A DNA stretch of 29,082 nucleotides from CAZIVO01 sp964542765 (lineage in GTDB: Bacteria > Planctomycetota > UBA1135 > UBA2386). The notes under the pieces were generated by a model, which made no database searches, had not been told where the DNA came from, and was given only the letters and a program-made list of their open reading frames with translations. Shown here in pieces: positions 16,270-24,300 of the stretch; position 1 is the stretch's first letter, and the number at the start of each line of letters is the position of its first letter. Where the stretch lies: contig CAZIVO010000036.1 of NCBI GenBank assembly GCA_964542765.1, forward strand, positions 1-29,082, written 5' to 3'. The position numbers and the translations under genes were made by a program.

Positions 16270-17970
16270 TTACTTGCGGTCGTAGAAGCGAAATTCCGGG
16301 GCGGTTCCCTGGGTGATATCGCCGGATGAGAGGGTGGCACGGAGCATCCCGATCGGGATGCTGTTCTGGTGCAGTACGGCGTCGTGAAATTCTCGCTCGG
16401 TCATTACTCCTGACTTCACCAGTTCATCGTTCAGCGCTATCAGCGCAAGGCCACCGAGCATGTAGGCGGCCTGATAGAGGGGGCCGTAGCCTCCTTGCAC
16501 CGAGCGCCGCACCTCGGCTGTGGCGTTGTTGCGCTCATGCCCGACTCGTTCGATCAAAAATTCGATGGCTTCGGACGCGGTCATCTGGCCGAGGTGAAAG
16601 CTGAGAGAGAAGATGATCCGGGCACATCGGTGCATGCGCCAGAACAGCATCCCCACCCGATCTTCTGCTGATTTCGGGAAGCCGAGATCCCAGAGCCGAA
16701 GCTCCCAGTAAAGCGCCCAGCCTTCGAGCCAGAATGGCGTGCTGAACACGCGCCGGTGGGTGCGGTGGCGGGTGGTCATGAACTGCTGGAGGTGATGTCC
16801 GGGGATCAGCTCGTGGTGGACCGTGGCGCGTGCGAAGTGGCGGTTGTTGCCGCGCAGGCTCATGAGCTTGTCGCGATGTTCCATCCCATCGGTCGGAAAC
16901 GAGATGCTGATGATCTCGCCGCCGGTGAAGTAAGGATTCACCTTCTGCCGTGCGGGCGACATCATTTCGATGCGCCAGAGTTCCTTGGCGAGATCCGGAA
17001 TCGTGATCAGATCGCGTTCTTCGAGGAACTCGATGGCTTCCTGCGCGAGTTCCACGATCAATTCGGGTTGCTCGCCGGGGCTGACGTGCTTGGTCTTGAC
17101 GTGAGCGAGGGCTTCTTGCCAGTCCCCCCCGAAGCCGAGTTGACGTGAGGCTCGCAGCATTTCGCCCTCGCACCAGGCGAGTTCCTTTTTGGCGATCGCG
17201 ATCAATTCTTCGGGCGTGTAGGAGACCATTTCGAACTTCAACTCGTCGAGCAGCGCGTCACGACCGATTGGATCGCCAATGATCGGTGCATCCTCGTGTT
17301 CTTCTCCGGCCAGCGAGCGTGTGAGTGCTTCGGCATGGCTGCGCAGTTCGCTATCGGTTTTCTCGTAGGGTTTGCGGACCCACCAGCTGAATTGCGGATC
17401 GTACCCATCGTGGAAGCGATACCAGTTCCGCAGAGAGGATCGCAGCTTCCTGATTCGATCCGCGGCCCGGCTGCGCAGGGTGCGTTTGGTCTCGGGCAGG
17501 TCGATGGTGCTGCGTAGCTTTTCGATCCCGCTGCCGACCTTGTCGAGCAGTTCGGCCGTGTTGCGAGGATCGAGGCCTTCGCGTCGCAGTTGCGCTTCGC
17601 ACAGCTTCACGAGTTCGGCATGGAAAGGCACGAGAGCGTCGATTTCTTCATCCCGCCGAGACTCGTGGGTGAGCCGGCGTTGCTCGCGCCGGAGATGGTT
17701 GTCGAAGAGCAGCCAGTCGATACGTCCGTCACGGTTGAGAGTGATGAAGTCGATTTCGGCGATCCTGGTCTGCCAGGAATGGTAGAAGGTCTGCATGCGT
17801 GCCTGGCGAGCAGGGGACATGGGGACCGGGTAGCGCCGTGCCAGCGCCGCGCGGTCGGTGGTGTAGCGTTCGATGTCGGCCACGAGTCCGCTCGCTCCTT
17901 GGCTGGGCGACTCTTGGCTGGCGAGCCCAGTGGCGAAGATCAGGGAAAAGGCCGGGAGGAGATGCCGCAT
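16270..17970 (-). CDS. Secreted DUF885 family protein, probable metallopeptidase
   Basis: The 566-residue protein begins with a signal peptide (MRHLLPAFSLIFATGLASQE) and matches the DUF885 family in length. The diagnostic zinc-peptidase-like segment HHELIPGHHLQ is at 385-395 (HExxxGH) and the second conserved block EGWALYWE at 416-423 can supply the third ligand Glu. GGYGPLYQAAYMLGGLAL near 493-510 and the C-terminal RATLSSGDITQG region are also family-like. DUF885 proteins are thought to be metal-dependent peptidases, mostly uncharacterised; an extracytoplasmic role in peptide breakdown is inferred. It begins 54 bases after the cytochrome gene ends, with a TAGGAT six bases before the ATG, so it may have its own promoter. 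Confidence 0.88.
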   Translation of the reverse strand: MRHLLPAFSLIFATGLASQESPSQGASGLVADIERYTTDRAALARRYPVPMSPARQARMQTFYHSWQTRIAEIDFITLNRDGRIDWLLFDNHLRREQRRLTHESRRDEEIDALVPFHAELVKLCEAQLRREGLDPRNTAELLDKVGSGIEKLRSTIDLPETKRTLRSRAADRIRKLRSSLRNWYRFHDGYDPQFSWWVRKPYEKTDSELRSHAEALTRSLAGEEHEDAPIIGDPIGRDALLDELKFEMVSYTPEELIAIAKKELAWCEGEMLRASRQLGFGGDWQEALAHVKTKHVSPGEQPELIVELAQEAIEFLEERDLITIPDLAKELWRIEMMSPARQKVNPYFTGGEIISISFPTDGMEHRDKLMSLRGNNRHFARATVHHELIPGHHLQQFMTTRHRTHRRVFSTPFWLEGWALYWELRLWDLGFPKSAEDRVGMLFWRMHRCARIIFSLSFHLGQMTASEAIEFLIERVGHERNNATAEVRRSVQGGYGPLYQAAYMLGGLALIALNDELVKSGVMTEREFHDAVLHQNSIPIGMLRATLSSGDITQGTAPEFRFYDRK

Positions 17971-17976
17971 ACGCTC

Positions 17977-17982
17977 ATCCTA
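17977..17982 (-). promoter_or_regulatory. Candidate -10 element (TAGGAT) of the DUF885 gene
   Basis: TAGGAT on the minus strand lies six bases before the ATG at 17970. Transcription would start at the A of the ATG, a leaderless arrangement. No -35 match is visible, and no Shine-Dalgarno precedes the start. Confidence 0.4.
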
Positions 17983-18024
17983 GCCGTGCGTGGCCGGGTG
18001 GCGCGAGTCCGGTGTCAGCCCCGC

Positions 18025-19392
18025 CTACCGGCTCTCGATCAACCAGAGCAGATAGAGCCCGATGGCCCGGCGCTCTTCGTAGGGGATGTGGGCGTAGTCG
18101 GGCATTTCGGTGTCTTCGTTCCGGTCGGCCGGGTTTTCCAGGAATTCGGCGAGTTCGTCCGGGTCCTCGTCGAGTTCGTCGAGGTAAGGAGCGTCGGGAT
18201 GATCTTTCGAGCCGCCGATGGTGATGCCGTCCTGTTCGATGGCGTGGCAGTCCAGGCAACGGAGCCGCCGGACCAGCAGGTATCCCGATCTCTCGGCGCT
18301 GGTGAGGCCGAGCGGATACTGCAGGGTTGGTTCGTTCTCGGGCTTGTCGAGCCAGCCGGAGATCGTGAGTCCGCTGATGGTCAAGAGTGCGAGGATGCCG
18401 AGGCTGATGGTGATGGGGCGCCGACGCCAGTCGCGGTGCGGGCTGCGATCGAGGAAGGGCAGGAGCACCAGGACCACCAGGAAGAAGTTCGGTAACCAGA
18501 AGGCGCCCACTGGCTCGAGAGGTCCCTTGAACAGCTTGAGCAGTTCGAACAGACCGTAGAAATACCAGTCGGGTCTGGGGTCGTAGCCCGTGTCCGAGGG
18601 CTCGGCCACGAATTCGAGGGGAGCGTTGTACTGCGCGGCCAGCGCGACAAGGATGCCGGCGACCACGATTCCGACCAGGGCTTCCTTGAAGACGTGGCCG
18701 GGGAAGTAGGGTGGTCCGGGTTCGCCCTGATCGCCCACCGGTCGCTTCGGTGCTGCGACTCCGTGTCGCTGGATCAGAAACAGGTGCAGGCCGACGAGTC
18801 CCAACAGAGCGATCGGCAGGATCACCACATGGATGATGTAGAACCGGGTGAGTGTCGGCGGTCCGACCGAGTCTCCACCGTTGAGGCTCTCCTGTAGCAT
18901 GGGGCCGACCCATGGTGCCTTGCCGGCGATCTCGGTGCCGACCTTGGTCGCGAAGTATGCTTTCTGGTCCCACGGAAGCAGATAGCCCGTGAAGCCGAAG
19001 GCGAGAACCAGCACGAAGAGTCCGACCCCTGTCATCCAGGTGAGTTCACGCGGCGCCTTGTAGGCGCCGGTGAAGAAGACGCGCAGCATGTGGAGCACGA
19101 CCAGAATGACGAAGGCCGAGGCACCGAAGTGGTGCAGGGAACGGGCGAATCGGCCCAGCGGGATGTCCTGTTCGAGCGCGCGGATCGAATCGTAGGCCAG
19201 GTCGGCCGAAGGCACGTAGTGAAGGGACAGTGCGATCCCCGTCAGGAACTGCAGCAGCAATACGGTCAGCGCTGCGAAGCCGAACGTTCGCAGGATGCCG
19301 ATGCCCTTGGGCGGTCGCTTTTCCGACATGGAGTTGCGCCAGAAGGAGGTCAGTCCGAGGCGGTTCTCCAGAAACTGTGTGAGTCGTCGCAC
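18025..19392 (-). CDS. Cytochrome b (b6f-like, full length) fused to C-terminal cytochrome c domain
   Basis: The 455-residue membrane protein is the quinol-oxidising core of a bc complex. Residues 1-215 match cytochrome b6. Haem ligands are H87 and H101 on one helix and H188 and H203 on another, giving the 14/15 spacing of b6f-type proteins. Also seen are RELTWMTGVGL and GYLLPWDQKAYFA. Residues 230-345 match subunit IV, with PDWYFYGLFELLK (274-286) at the Qo site. A final helix (328-345) leads to a cytochrome c domain with CLDCH (C379, C382, H383) and a probable axial Met at TEMPDY (M430). No separate cytochrome c1 gene is seen. It starts two bases after the Rieske stop, so the two form one operon. 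It moves electrons from quinol via Rieske and haem c to soluble acceptors. Confidence 0.93.
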   Translation of the reverse strand: MRRLTQFLENRLGLTSFWRNSMSEKRPPKGIGILRTFGFAALTVLLLQFLTGIALSLHYVPSADLAYDSIRALEQDIPLGRFARSLHHFGASAFVILVVLHMLRVFFTGAYKAPRELTWMTGVGLFVLVLAFGFTGYLLPWDQKAYFATKVGTEIAGKAPWVGPMLQESLNGGDSVGPPTLTRFYIIHVVILPIALLGLVGLHLFLIQRHGVAAPKRPVGDQGEPGPPYFPGHVFKEALVGIVVAGILVALAAQYNAPLEFVAEPSDTGYDPRPDWYFYGLFELLKLFKGPLEPVGAFWLPNFFLVVLVLLPFLDRSPHRDWRRRPITISLGILALLTISGLTISGWLDKPENEPTLQYPLGLTSAERSGYLLVRRLRCLDCHAIEQDGITIGGSKDHPDAPYLDELDEDPDELAEFLENPADRNEDTEMPDYAHIPYEERRAIGLYLLWLIESR

Positions 19393-19394
19393 CT

Positions 19395-19892
19395 TCAGAT
19401 CTCGAGGAGGTGGATCATGCCTTGGGGATCATCGGGGATGTCCATCTGCAACCGGCGTAGCGGTCGAGGCGGTGGACCGTCGAGCACTTCCCCGGTGCGC
19501 GAGAAGGCGCCGCCGTGGCAGGGGCAGGTAAGCGGGGCGGTGGCGTCGCCGCTGAGCTTCACTTCCTTGAGCTGGACCGGGCAAGTCAGGTGTGTGCACT
19601 CTCCTGACATCGCGATCATCTCCCCGCTTTGTGGATCCTTGGTCACGAAGATCACGCGGGAGATGCTCTCAACCGCCGGGCCGCGCCGCATCTGGAAGCT
19701 GACCGACCGTTGCAGGATGCCATCGTCGGGCACCTGATCGGCCCGGCAAAGGGGGATGCGTTGCGGCTTCTCGGTGTGAGCGGGCGCCAGTCCGGCTCGC
19801 AACGCGACGAACAGTCCGCCCAGCAGGGGAACCGAGGCCAGCAGGCCGGTTGCGATCGAGAAGAAGCTTCGGCGGGAAGGCTCGGATGACAT
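19395..19892 (-). CDS. Rieske [2Fe-2S] iron-sulfur subunit of the bc complex
   Basis: The 165-residue protein starts with a Tat-like signal/anchor (SRRSFFSIATGLLASVPLLGG), as expected for a Rieske protein inserted with its cluster. Cluster motifs are CTHLTC (C99, H101, C104) and CPCHGG (C123, C125, H126). C99, H101, C123 and H126 are the predicted ligands, with C104-C125 as the disulfide. The serine usually following CPCHG is glycine here. In studied proteins that Ser and a nearby Tyr raise the redox potential, so a low-potential cluster and menaquinol use are plausible. It is the first gene of the Rieske/cytochrome b-c pair. A promoter-like GGGACA-17-TAGGCT lies just upstream. Confidence 0.94.
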   Translation of the reverse strand: MSSEPSRRSFFSIATGLLASVPLLGGLFVALRAGLAPAHTEKPQRIPLCRADQVPDDGILQRSVSFQMRRGPAVESISRVIFVTKDPQSGEMIAMSGECTHLTCPVQLKEVKLSGDATAPLTCPCHGGAFSRTGEVLDGPPPRPLRRLQMDIPDDPQGMIHLLEI

Positions 19893-19900
19893 GTGGTGTT

Positions 19901-19929
19901 AGCCTATGGCTCGATCGGGCAGATGTCCC
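19901..19929 (-). promoter_or_regulatory. Candidate promoter of the Rieske/cytochrome b-c operon
   Basis: GGGACA (19929-19924) and TAGGCT (19906-19901) are separated by 17 bases. TAGGCT ends eight bases before the ATG at 19892, so the message would be almost leaderless. The -35 matches TTGACA at four of six positions. No Shine-Dalgarno precedes the ATG. Confidence 0.45.
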
Positions 19930-19932
19930 CAT

Positions 19933-19949
19933 CAGGTTCACAGAACCTG
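19933..19949. repeat. Perfect inverted repeat next to the Rieske promoter, candidate operator
   Basis: CAGGTTC-ACA-GAACCTG has seven-base perfect arms and a three-base centre, four bases upstream of the candidate -35. It lies between the kelch stop and the Rieske start. No T-run follows it on the minus strand, so an operator or activator site fits better than a terminator. Confidence 0.45.
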
Positions 19950-19968
19950 GCCGCCGCGCGTGCGTGAT

Positions 19969-21282
19969 TCACTGCACGACGATGGTCAGCGCATCCGAGC
20001 CGGCGAGCGTGCCCGCACAGCCTTGGCTCTTGGCCCAGATGTATTGAGCGTGGCACCACAAGCCGCGCGTGCCGGCTGGGAGGGGAAGAGGGGTTTTGGC
20101 TCGCCCGTTGGCGTTGGCGGCGGCGGGCAGCGTGACCGGGGCTGGATTGAGGCCGATGTGCAGCGTCAGGTCCAAGAAGCGTGTGCCGATTCGATCCGGA
20201 GCGGCCGCCAGGGCCAGTACGCCGACGGCTCGGTTCTGCGCGGTCGCCGTCGTCGAGCACTGGAATTGGGACTGGCCGGCGGTCGGTGGCCCGTTGACGT
20301 ACATCCGGATCGCGCCACGACAGGCGGGACTCCAGCGGCCATAGCGTTCGACGCCCGATGGCAGGTAGCGAAAGGAGAGCACGGTGTTGGTGTCGCCCAT
20401 GCCGGGTTTGAGACCGCCACCGGCGATGAGAACCCTGCCACCCTGGGTGACGGGATAGATGCCGTGCAGCGGCACCAGCATGTCGGCCAGTCGTCGCCAT
20501 TTTTTCTTCTGCGGATCGTATTCTTCGACTTCGGGATAGATCCGACCGCCTTCGCCGCCGAAGACGATGAGCTTGCCTTCCAGCGCGGCCGCATTGGTGC
20601 CGCCGCGTGCGGTCGGCATGTTCGGTCCCTTCGCCCACTTCTGGGTCGTCGGATTGTAGATTTCGAGGTCATTGAAGAGCTTGCCGTTGGCGCGGCCGCC
20701 CGCGACATAAAGCTTGCCGCCCAGGGCGGTGGCAGCGAGGTGTTCTCGCTTCCGCGACATCGGTGTCAGCGTCCGCCATGTCTGAGTCTTGGGGTCGAAC
20801 TCGGTGAGTTCGCCGACAGCGCCGCTGCCTGGCACGACACCTCCGATCGCGTAGATCTTCCCCTTGATCGTCGCCGCGACCAGAGCACCTCGCGCTCGCG
20901 GTAGGGGCGTCACGGCGTTCCATGTGTCGCTCTTGGGGTCGTAGCGCCAGCAATTCTTGGTTCCCTGGAATTTGCTGATGTAGCCGCCGATCAGGTAGAG
21001 CTGCCCGTTGACGGCGCAACAGCCGTGATGATGAAGGGTGGTAGGAATGTTCTTGCCGGCTTTCCACTTGCCGGTGGCCGGGTCGAAGATCTCCATCGTA
21101 TCGGTCGGGCCACGGCTGGTGGTCAATCCGCCGGTGACGTAGATCTTGCCTCCGATCACGGCCGCGCCGACTTCTTGTCGCGGGATCTGCAGCGAAGGCA
21201 TCTTCTTCCAGTAGCCGAGCCCTTGGGCGGACAGCGAGGCGGAGCAAGCGAGGAGGAAGCCGAGGGTATGGGAACGGAGCAT
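19969..21282 (-). CDS. Secreted kelch-repeat protein with C-terminal lineage-type module
   Basis: The 437-residue protein starts with a signal peptide (MLRSHTLGFLLACSASLSAQ). Residues about 25-310 contain about six kelch repeats with the pattern GGKIYVTGG ... MEIFDPATGKWKAG, GQLYLIGG ... YDPKSDTWNAV, GKIYAIGG ... FDPKTQTWRTL, GKLYVAGG and GKLIVFGG. This predicts a beta-propeller. Residues 310-437 form another domain (LDLTLHIGLNPAPVTLP ... LPAGTRGLWCHAQYIW ... SDALTIVV). It resembles the C-terminal beta module I associate with secreted proteins of some Planctomycetota, though I cannot verify that here. Function is unknown; ligand binding at the surface is likely. A TATCCT (21312-21317) lies 29 bases before the ATG and could be its -10. 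The spacer to the next gene (21283-21376) holds nothing else obvious. Confidence 0.83.
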   Translation of the reverse strand: MLRSHTLGFLLACSASLSAQGLGYWKKMPSLQIPRQEVGAAVIGGKIYVTGGLTTSRGPTDTMEIFDPATGKWKAGKNIPTTLHHHGCCAVNGQLYLIGGYISKFQGTKNCWRYDPKSDTWNAVTPLPRARGALVAATIKGKIYAIGGVVPGSGAVGELTEFDPKTQTWRTLTPMSRKREHLAATALGGKLYVAGGRANGKLFNDLEIYNPTTQKWAKGPNMPTARGGTNAAALEGKLIVFGGEGGRIYPEVEEYDPQKKKWRRLADMLVPLHGIYPVTQGGRVLIAGGGLKPGMGDTNTVLSFRYLPSGVERYGRWSPACRGAIRMYVNGPPTAGQSQFQCSTTATAQNRAVGVLALAAAPDRIGTRFLDLTLHIGLNPAPVTLPAAANANGRAKTPLPLPAGTRGLWCHAQYIWAKSQGCAGTLAGSDALTIVVQ

Positions 21283-21376
21283 GGTGATGTCAGTCGCAGG
21301 GGAGGTGGTCCAGGATAACAGTTCCCGGGTCTGCGTTGGCCGAGCGAGGTCGAAACCGTCCGAGATTGTTCCGGTC

Positions 21377-24139
21377 TCAGCGACCTCTGCCGCGCCGCTC
21401 GGAGTTTGGTGGTCTTTGCGCCTCCCGGAGCTTTTGCGCTTCCAGATCGGCGAGTAGCTTTCTGATGATTTCCACCGCCGGTACCAGGGTCACGGTCTGC
21501 TCCTTGGGTTGATCGAGAACCACATCGGCGCTGCCGATGACCACCCAGGGTGGCGATCGCAGCCCCCGTTCGTAGAGCCGGACATAGACCTGGTAGCGGC
21601 CGTTGACCATCAGCGGAACGCGGACCGTGTCGCTTTCCCCTAACCACGCGCCGCTGCTCTTGCCCATGGAAGCGCGCTGGAAGGTCCGGCTCTTGCCGCT
21701 GGTTTGATCGATGCTGCGAAGATCTTTCATCGGCAGCCCGGTATCGCCCTCGTAGACCATCGAGATGCGGACGCGTCGGTCGGCCCCGATCAGTTGACGC
21801 AGGCCCGACAGGACCAGCTTGACCGGATTCAACCTGTGCATCGCCAACTGGTTGGTGCCGGCGTGGATGATGGTGCTGGTCGGCCGGTGACCGCTGGCGA
21901 GCATCACCACCGCCACCGATGGTTCGGTGGCGATGAACTCGATCTTGCTGTTTCGCCAGGGGAAGGCCACGTGGCGCGCCTGGCCATCGCGTCCGGTCAG
22001 CAGGGCGAGCAGCGGAGAGTTCACCTTGTTGATGGGCTTGCCGGCTTGATCGACGGCTTGCACGATGAACCGGAACAGGGACGGACGGAAATCGAGGTTG
22101 GTGAGCCGCGGGTCCGGGGCTCCCTTGCCCGGCGCCACCTCGACCCCGTGGATGGTGATCAGCGGTCGGGGGATGCCGCGCATGGTGAAGGCGACGTCGT
22201 ATCGACCAGGTTTGAGTCCGTCGATCCGGAAGTCGAAGCGCCCCTGGCTTCGGAGGCGAAGCTTCTCGTCGCGCAATTCTTTGCTGTCGGCGAAGATCTC
22301 GATTTCGAGGGCTTCGCGCGGCACCCATTCGGGGGCGACCCCATTCCCTTCGAGGGTGCCGAGCCTCGGCAGGACGAAGTCCTGCTGGGCGCCCATGGTG
22401 ATCTGGGGGCTCTCGACGGAAACATGTCCGTGGGCTCGAGCGCGCAGGCGCAGGGCCATGGCCCGCGGCCCACCCTCTAGCCGGTACCGGCCCTCGTTAT
22501 CGGTGCGGGTGGAGATGTAGTCCTCGCTTCGCCATGCGCCCGAGGTGGAGGCTTGGTTGCGGAAGGCCTGTAGCGTCACGCTGGCTCGCCGTATGGGGCG
22601 GCCGCGGTCATCGCGGACCACACCCTGAGCGAGTACGGGCATCGGTTCGAGTTTGATCGTGCCGAGGTCATGGTTGTGGCCGGTGAGGAGTTCGGGGATG
22701 GGGGCCATGTAGCCCAGGCGCTCCTCGCCACGCAGAACCCGAAATTCCAGGGAGAAAGGCGGCGTGAACTCGTCCGGGACGGGCCGCGGGAATTTGATGG
22801 GCAGTTCAAAGTGTCCTTCGGGTGTCGAGCGTATTCGTTCGCCCTCGATGCGGCCGGACCCCCCGGTGAACATCAGCGAGAGACTCTGACTGGCAAGGGG
22901 CTGACCCTGTTCGTCGATCACCTTCCCGGTCAGGGAGGTGAACCATGCCGGCACCGAGATCTCGACCAGAGTCTCGCCGTTGGGCGAGGGTCCGGGGATG
23001 CCCTCCTGTTTGAAATTGAAGTCGTCGTCGGGGAACTGGATGTGCACGTCCAGGGTCGTGGCCGAACCGATCGCCTCGAAGCGCACTCGATCGGCACCGA
23101 GAGGCTTGTCGACGCTCTCGGCGCAGACCAGGCGGAGGCTGCCGGCCTGCTCGGGTCGGATCGTGGGCGGTGGGAGTGTGGTGGCGTTGGTGGTAAGGGC
23201 CACCTTGCAGGGGCTTTTCAGGGCCAGTCTGTCAGGACCCAGAAGTTTCACGATGAGACTGCCGGTCGCTGCAAGTCTCAAGATCACCGGTTCGGCTGGC
23301 AGGGAGGTTGGTGAGAGGCGTGCGACCGCCGGCTGAAATTGGGGTTTCTTGGCGATGATCGTGAAGTCCGCATCGCGCTCGGGAACTGCAGCGGGCGGCG
23401 GGGATCCCTTTTGAGAGTCCTTCTTGGGCGGTTTGATCTTCCAGCGATGGATCTGAAGGTGGCTGAGCGTCGCGTAGCCGCCGCTGTCGGTGGTGGCCGT
23501 CTTGCGCTGGATCAGCCATCGATCGACGTCCACGCAGAGCGCGACCGGAATGCCGGGGCAGCCTTCGCCCTCGCTGTCGATCACGCGCACCTCGACGGCC
23601 TGATCAGGGTCGAGAGCGAGGGTGATGTCCTTGCCGTTGCGCCGGTCGAATTCGCCGGCACCGAACAGGCCTTCTCCACGGGCGGCGACGTAGATGCGCC
23701 GCTCGATCCGCGTCAGCAAGACCTTGCCCTGTGCATCGGCACGGATTGGCTTGGCGGACTTCAGGAGTCCTTCGGCCCAGTGCGGATGCCAGGACTTTCG
23801 GTTGCTGGGGATGCGATCGGCTGCGAAGACCTCCGCAAAGGGCACGGGCCGATCGCTGCCACGTTCGACGACCAGCAAGGTCGGTCCGGTTTTCCTGGGG
23901 TCGGTGGGGATGGCGACCCTCGAAGGATTTGATTCGGCGGTATCGGCAGGGTCGTCGGAGGATCCCCGTGGCGCGGAGATTTCGGCCGTCCCGGGCGTTG
24001 CCTGGAGTTCCGGCTGCGGAAGGGTTGACGTATCCGGATTGAGCTCTGGTCCGCCGGGGGACCCACCCAGAGTCAGGCCCAAAATGGAACCGACCAGCAC
24101 GATGGCGATGGTGGCAAGGATCAGGGATTGTTTGGCCAT
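21377..24139 (-). CDS. Membrane-anchored carboxypeptidase-regulatory-like (beta-sandwich repeat) surface protein
   Basis: The 920-residue protein from ATG 24139 begins MAKQSLILATIAIVLVGSIL, an uncleaved anchor or signal helix. A Pro/Ser/Asp-rich linker leads to a long series of beta-sandwich units. Several carry the carboxypeptidase-D-regulatory pattern (GKVIDEQGQPLASQSLSL, GVVRDDRGRPIRRASVTLQAF...TDNEGRYRLEGG, FDFRIDGLKPGRYDVAF). The C-terminal 40 residues are a charged helix ending RRGRGR. No enzyme motif is visible; such repeats usually act as extracellular spacers or adhesion modules. A frame 37 codons longer starts at ATG 24250, but its N-terminus would put a polar segment before the membrane helix. 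I prefer 24139, and TATCAT (24184-24179) is a candidate -10 for it. It is divergent from dinB. Confidence 0.72.
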   Translation of the reverse strand: MAKQSLILATIAIVLVGSILGLTLGGSPGGPELNPDTSTLPQPELQATPGTAEISAPRGSSDDPADTAESNPSRVAIPTDPRKTGPTLLVVERGSDRPVPFAEVFAADRIPSNRKSWHPHWAEGLLKSAKPIRADAQGKVLLTRIERRIYVAARGEGLFGAGEFDRRNGKDITLALDPDQAVEVRVIDSEGEGCPGIPVALCVDVDRWLIQRKTATTDSGGYATLSHLQIHRWKIKPPKKDSQKGSPPPAAVPERDADFTIIAKKPQFQPAVARLSPTSLPAEPVILRLAATGSLIVKLLGPDRLALKSPCKVALTTNATTLPPPTIRPEQAGSLRLVCAESVDKPLGADRVRFEAIGSATTLDVHIQFPDDDFNFKQEGIPGPSPNGETLVEISVPAWFTSLTGKVIDEQGQPLASQSLSLMFTGGSGRIEGERIRSTPEGHFELPIKFPRPVPDEFTPPFSLEFRVLRGEERLGYMAPIPELLTGHNHDLGTIKLEPMPVLAQGVVRDDRGRPIRRASVTLQAFRNQASTSGAWRSEDYISTRTDNEGRYRLEGGPRAMALRLRARAHGHVSVESPQITMGAQQDFVLPRLGTLEGNGVAPEWVPREALEIEIFADSKELRDEKLRLRSQGRFDFRIDGLKPGRYDVAFTMRGIPRPLITIHGVEVAPGKGAPDPRLTNLDFRPSLFRFIVQAVDQAGKPINKVNSPLLALLTGRDGQARHVAFPWRNSKIEFIATEPSVAVVMLASGHRPTSTIIHAGTNQLAMHRLNPVKLVLSGLRQLIGADRRVRISMVYEGDTGLPMKDLRSIDQTSGKSRTFQRASMGKSSGAWLGESDTVRVPLMVNGRYQVYVRLYERGLRSPPWVVIGSADVVLDQPKEQTVTLVPAVEIIRKLLADLEAQKLREAQRPPNSERRGRGR

Positions 24140-24281
24140 CTTGGTTTCTGAGAAGACAGTCTCGGCGAGATTGGCGGAATGATACGGCCAAAGCCGTTTG
24201 ATCGTTGGAACTAGTCTCCGCGGCTTCTCTCGCGCGGGCTCATCCGCCATGCGGATGGTGCGGGATTTCTGACTCTCGTCC

Positions 24282-24287
24282 TATGAT
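24282..24287 (+). promoter_or_regulatory. Candidate -10 element (TATGAT) of dinB
   Basis: TATGAT differs from TATAAT at one position and lies 13 bases before the dinB ATG. No good -35 and no recognisable LexA-type box are seen in the 160-base divergent region 24140-24300. Confidence 0.4.
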
Positions 24288-24300
24288 AGCGGGCGACACG

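Noticed and set aside
19933..19949. LexA/SOS box
   Set aside because: The arms read GTTC...GAAC with a three-base centre, opposite to the GAAC...GTTC order, and the downstream genes are respiratory.
21156..22328. A 390-codon minus-strand frame bridging the kelch and surface-protein genes
   Set aside because: Its product is low-complexity Arg/Pro/Gln-rich sequence, and both neighbouring genes use the other frames with clear domains.
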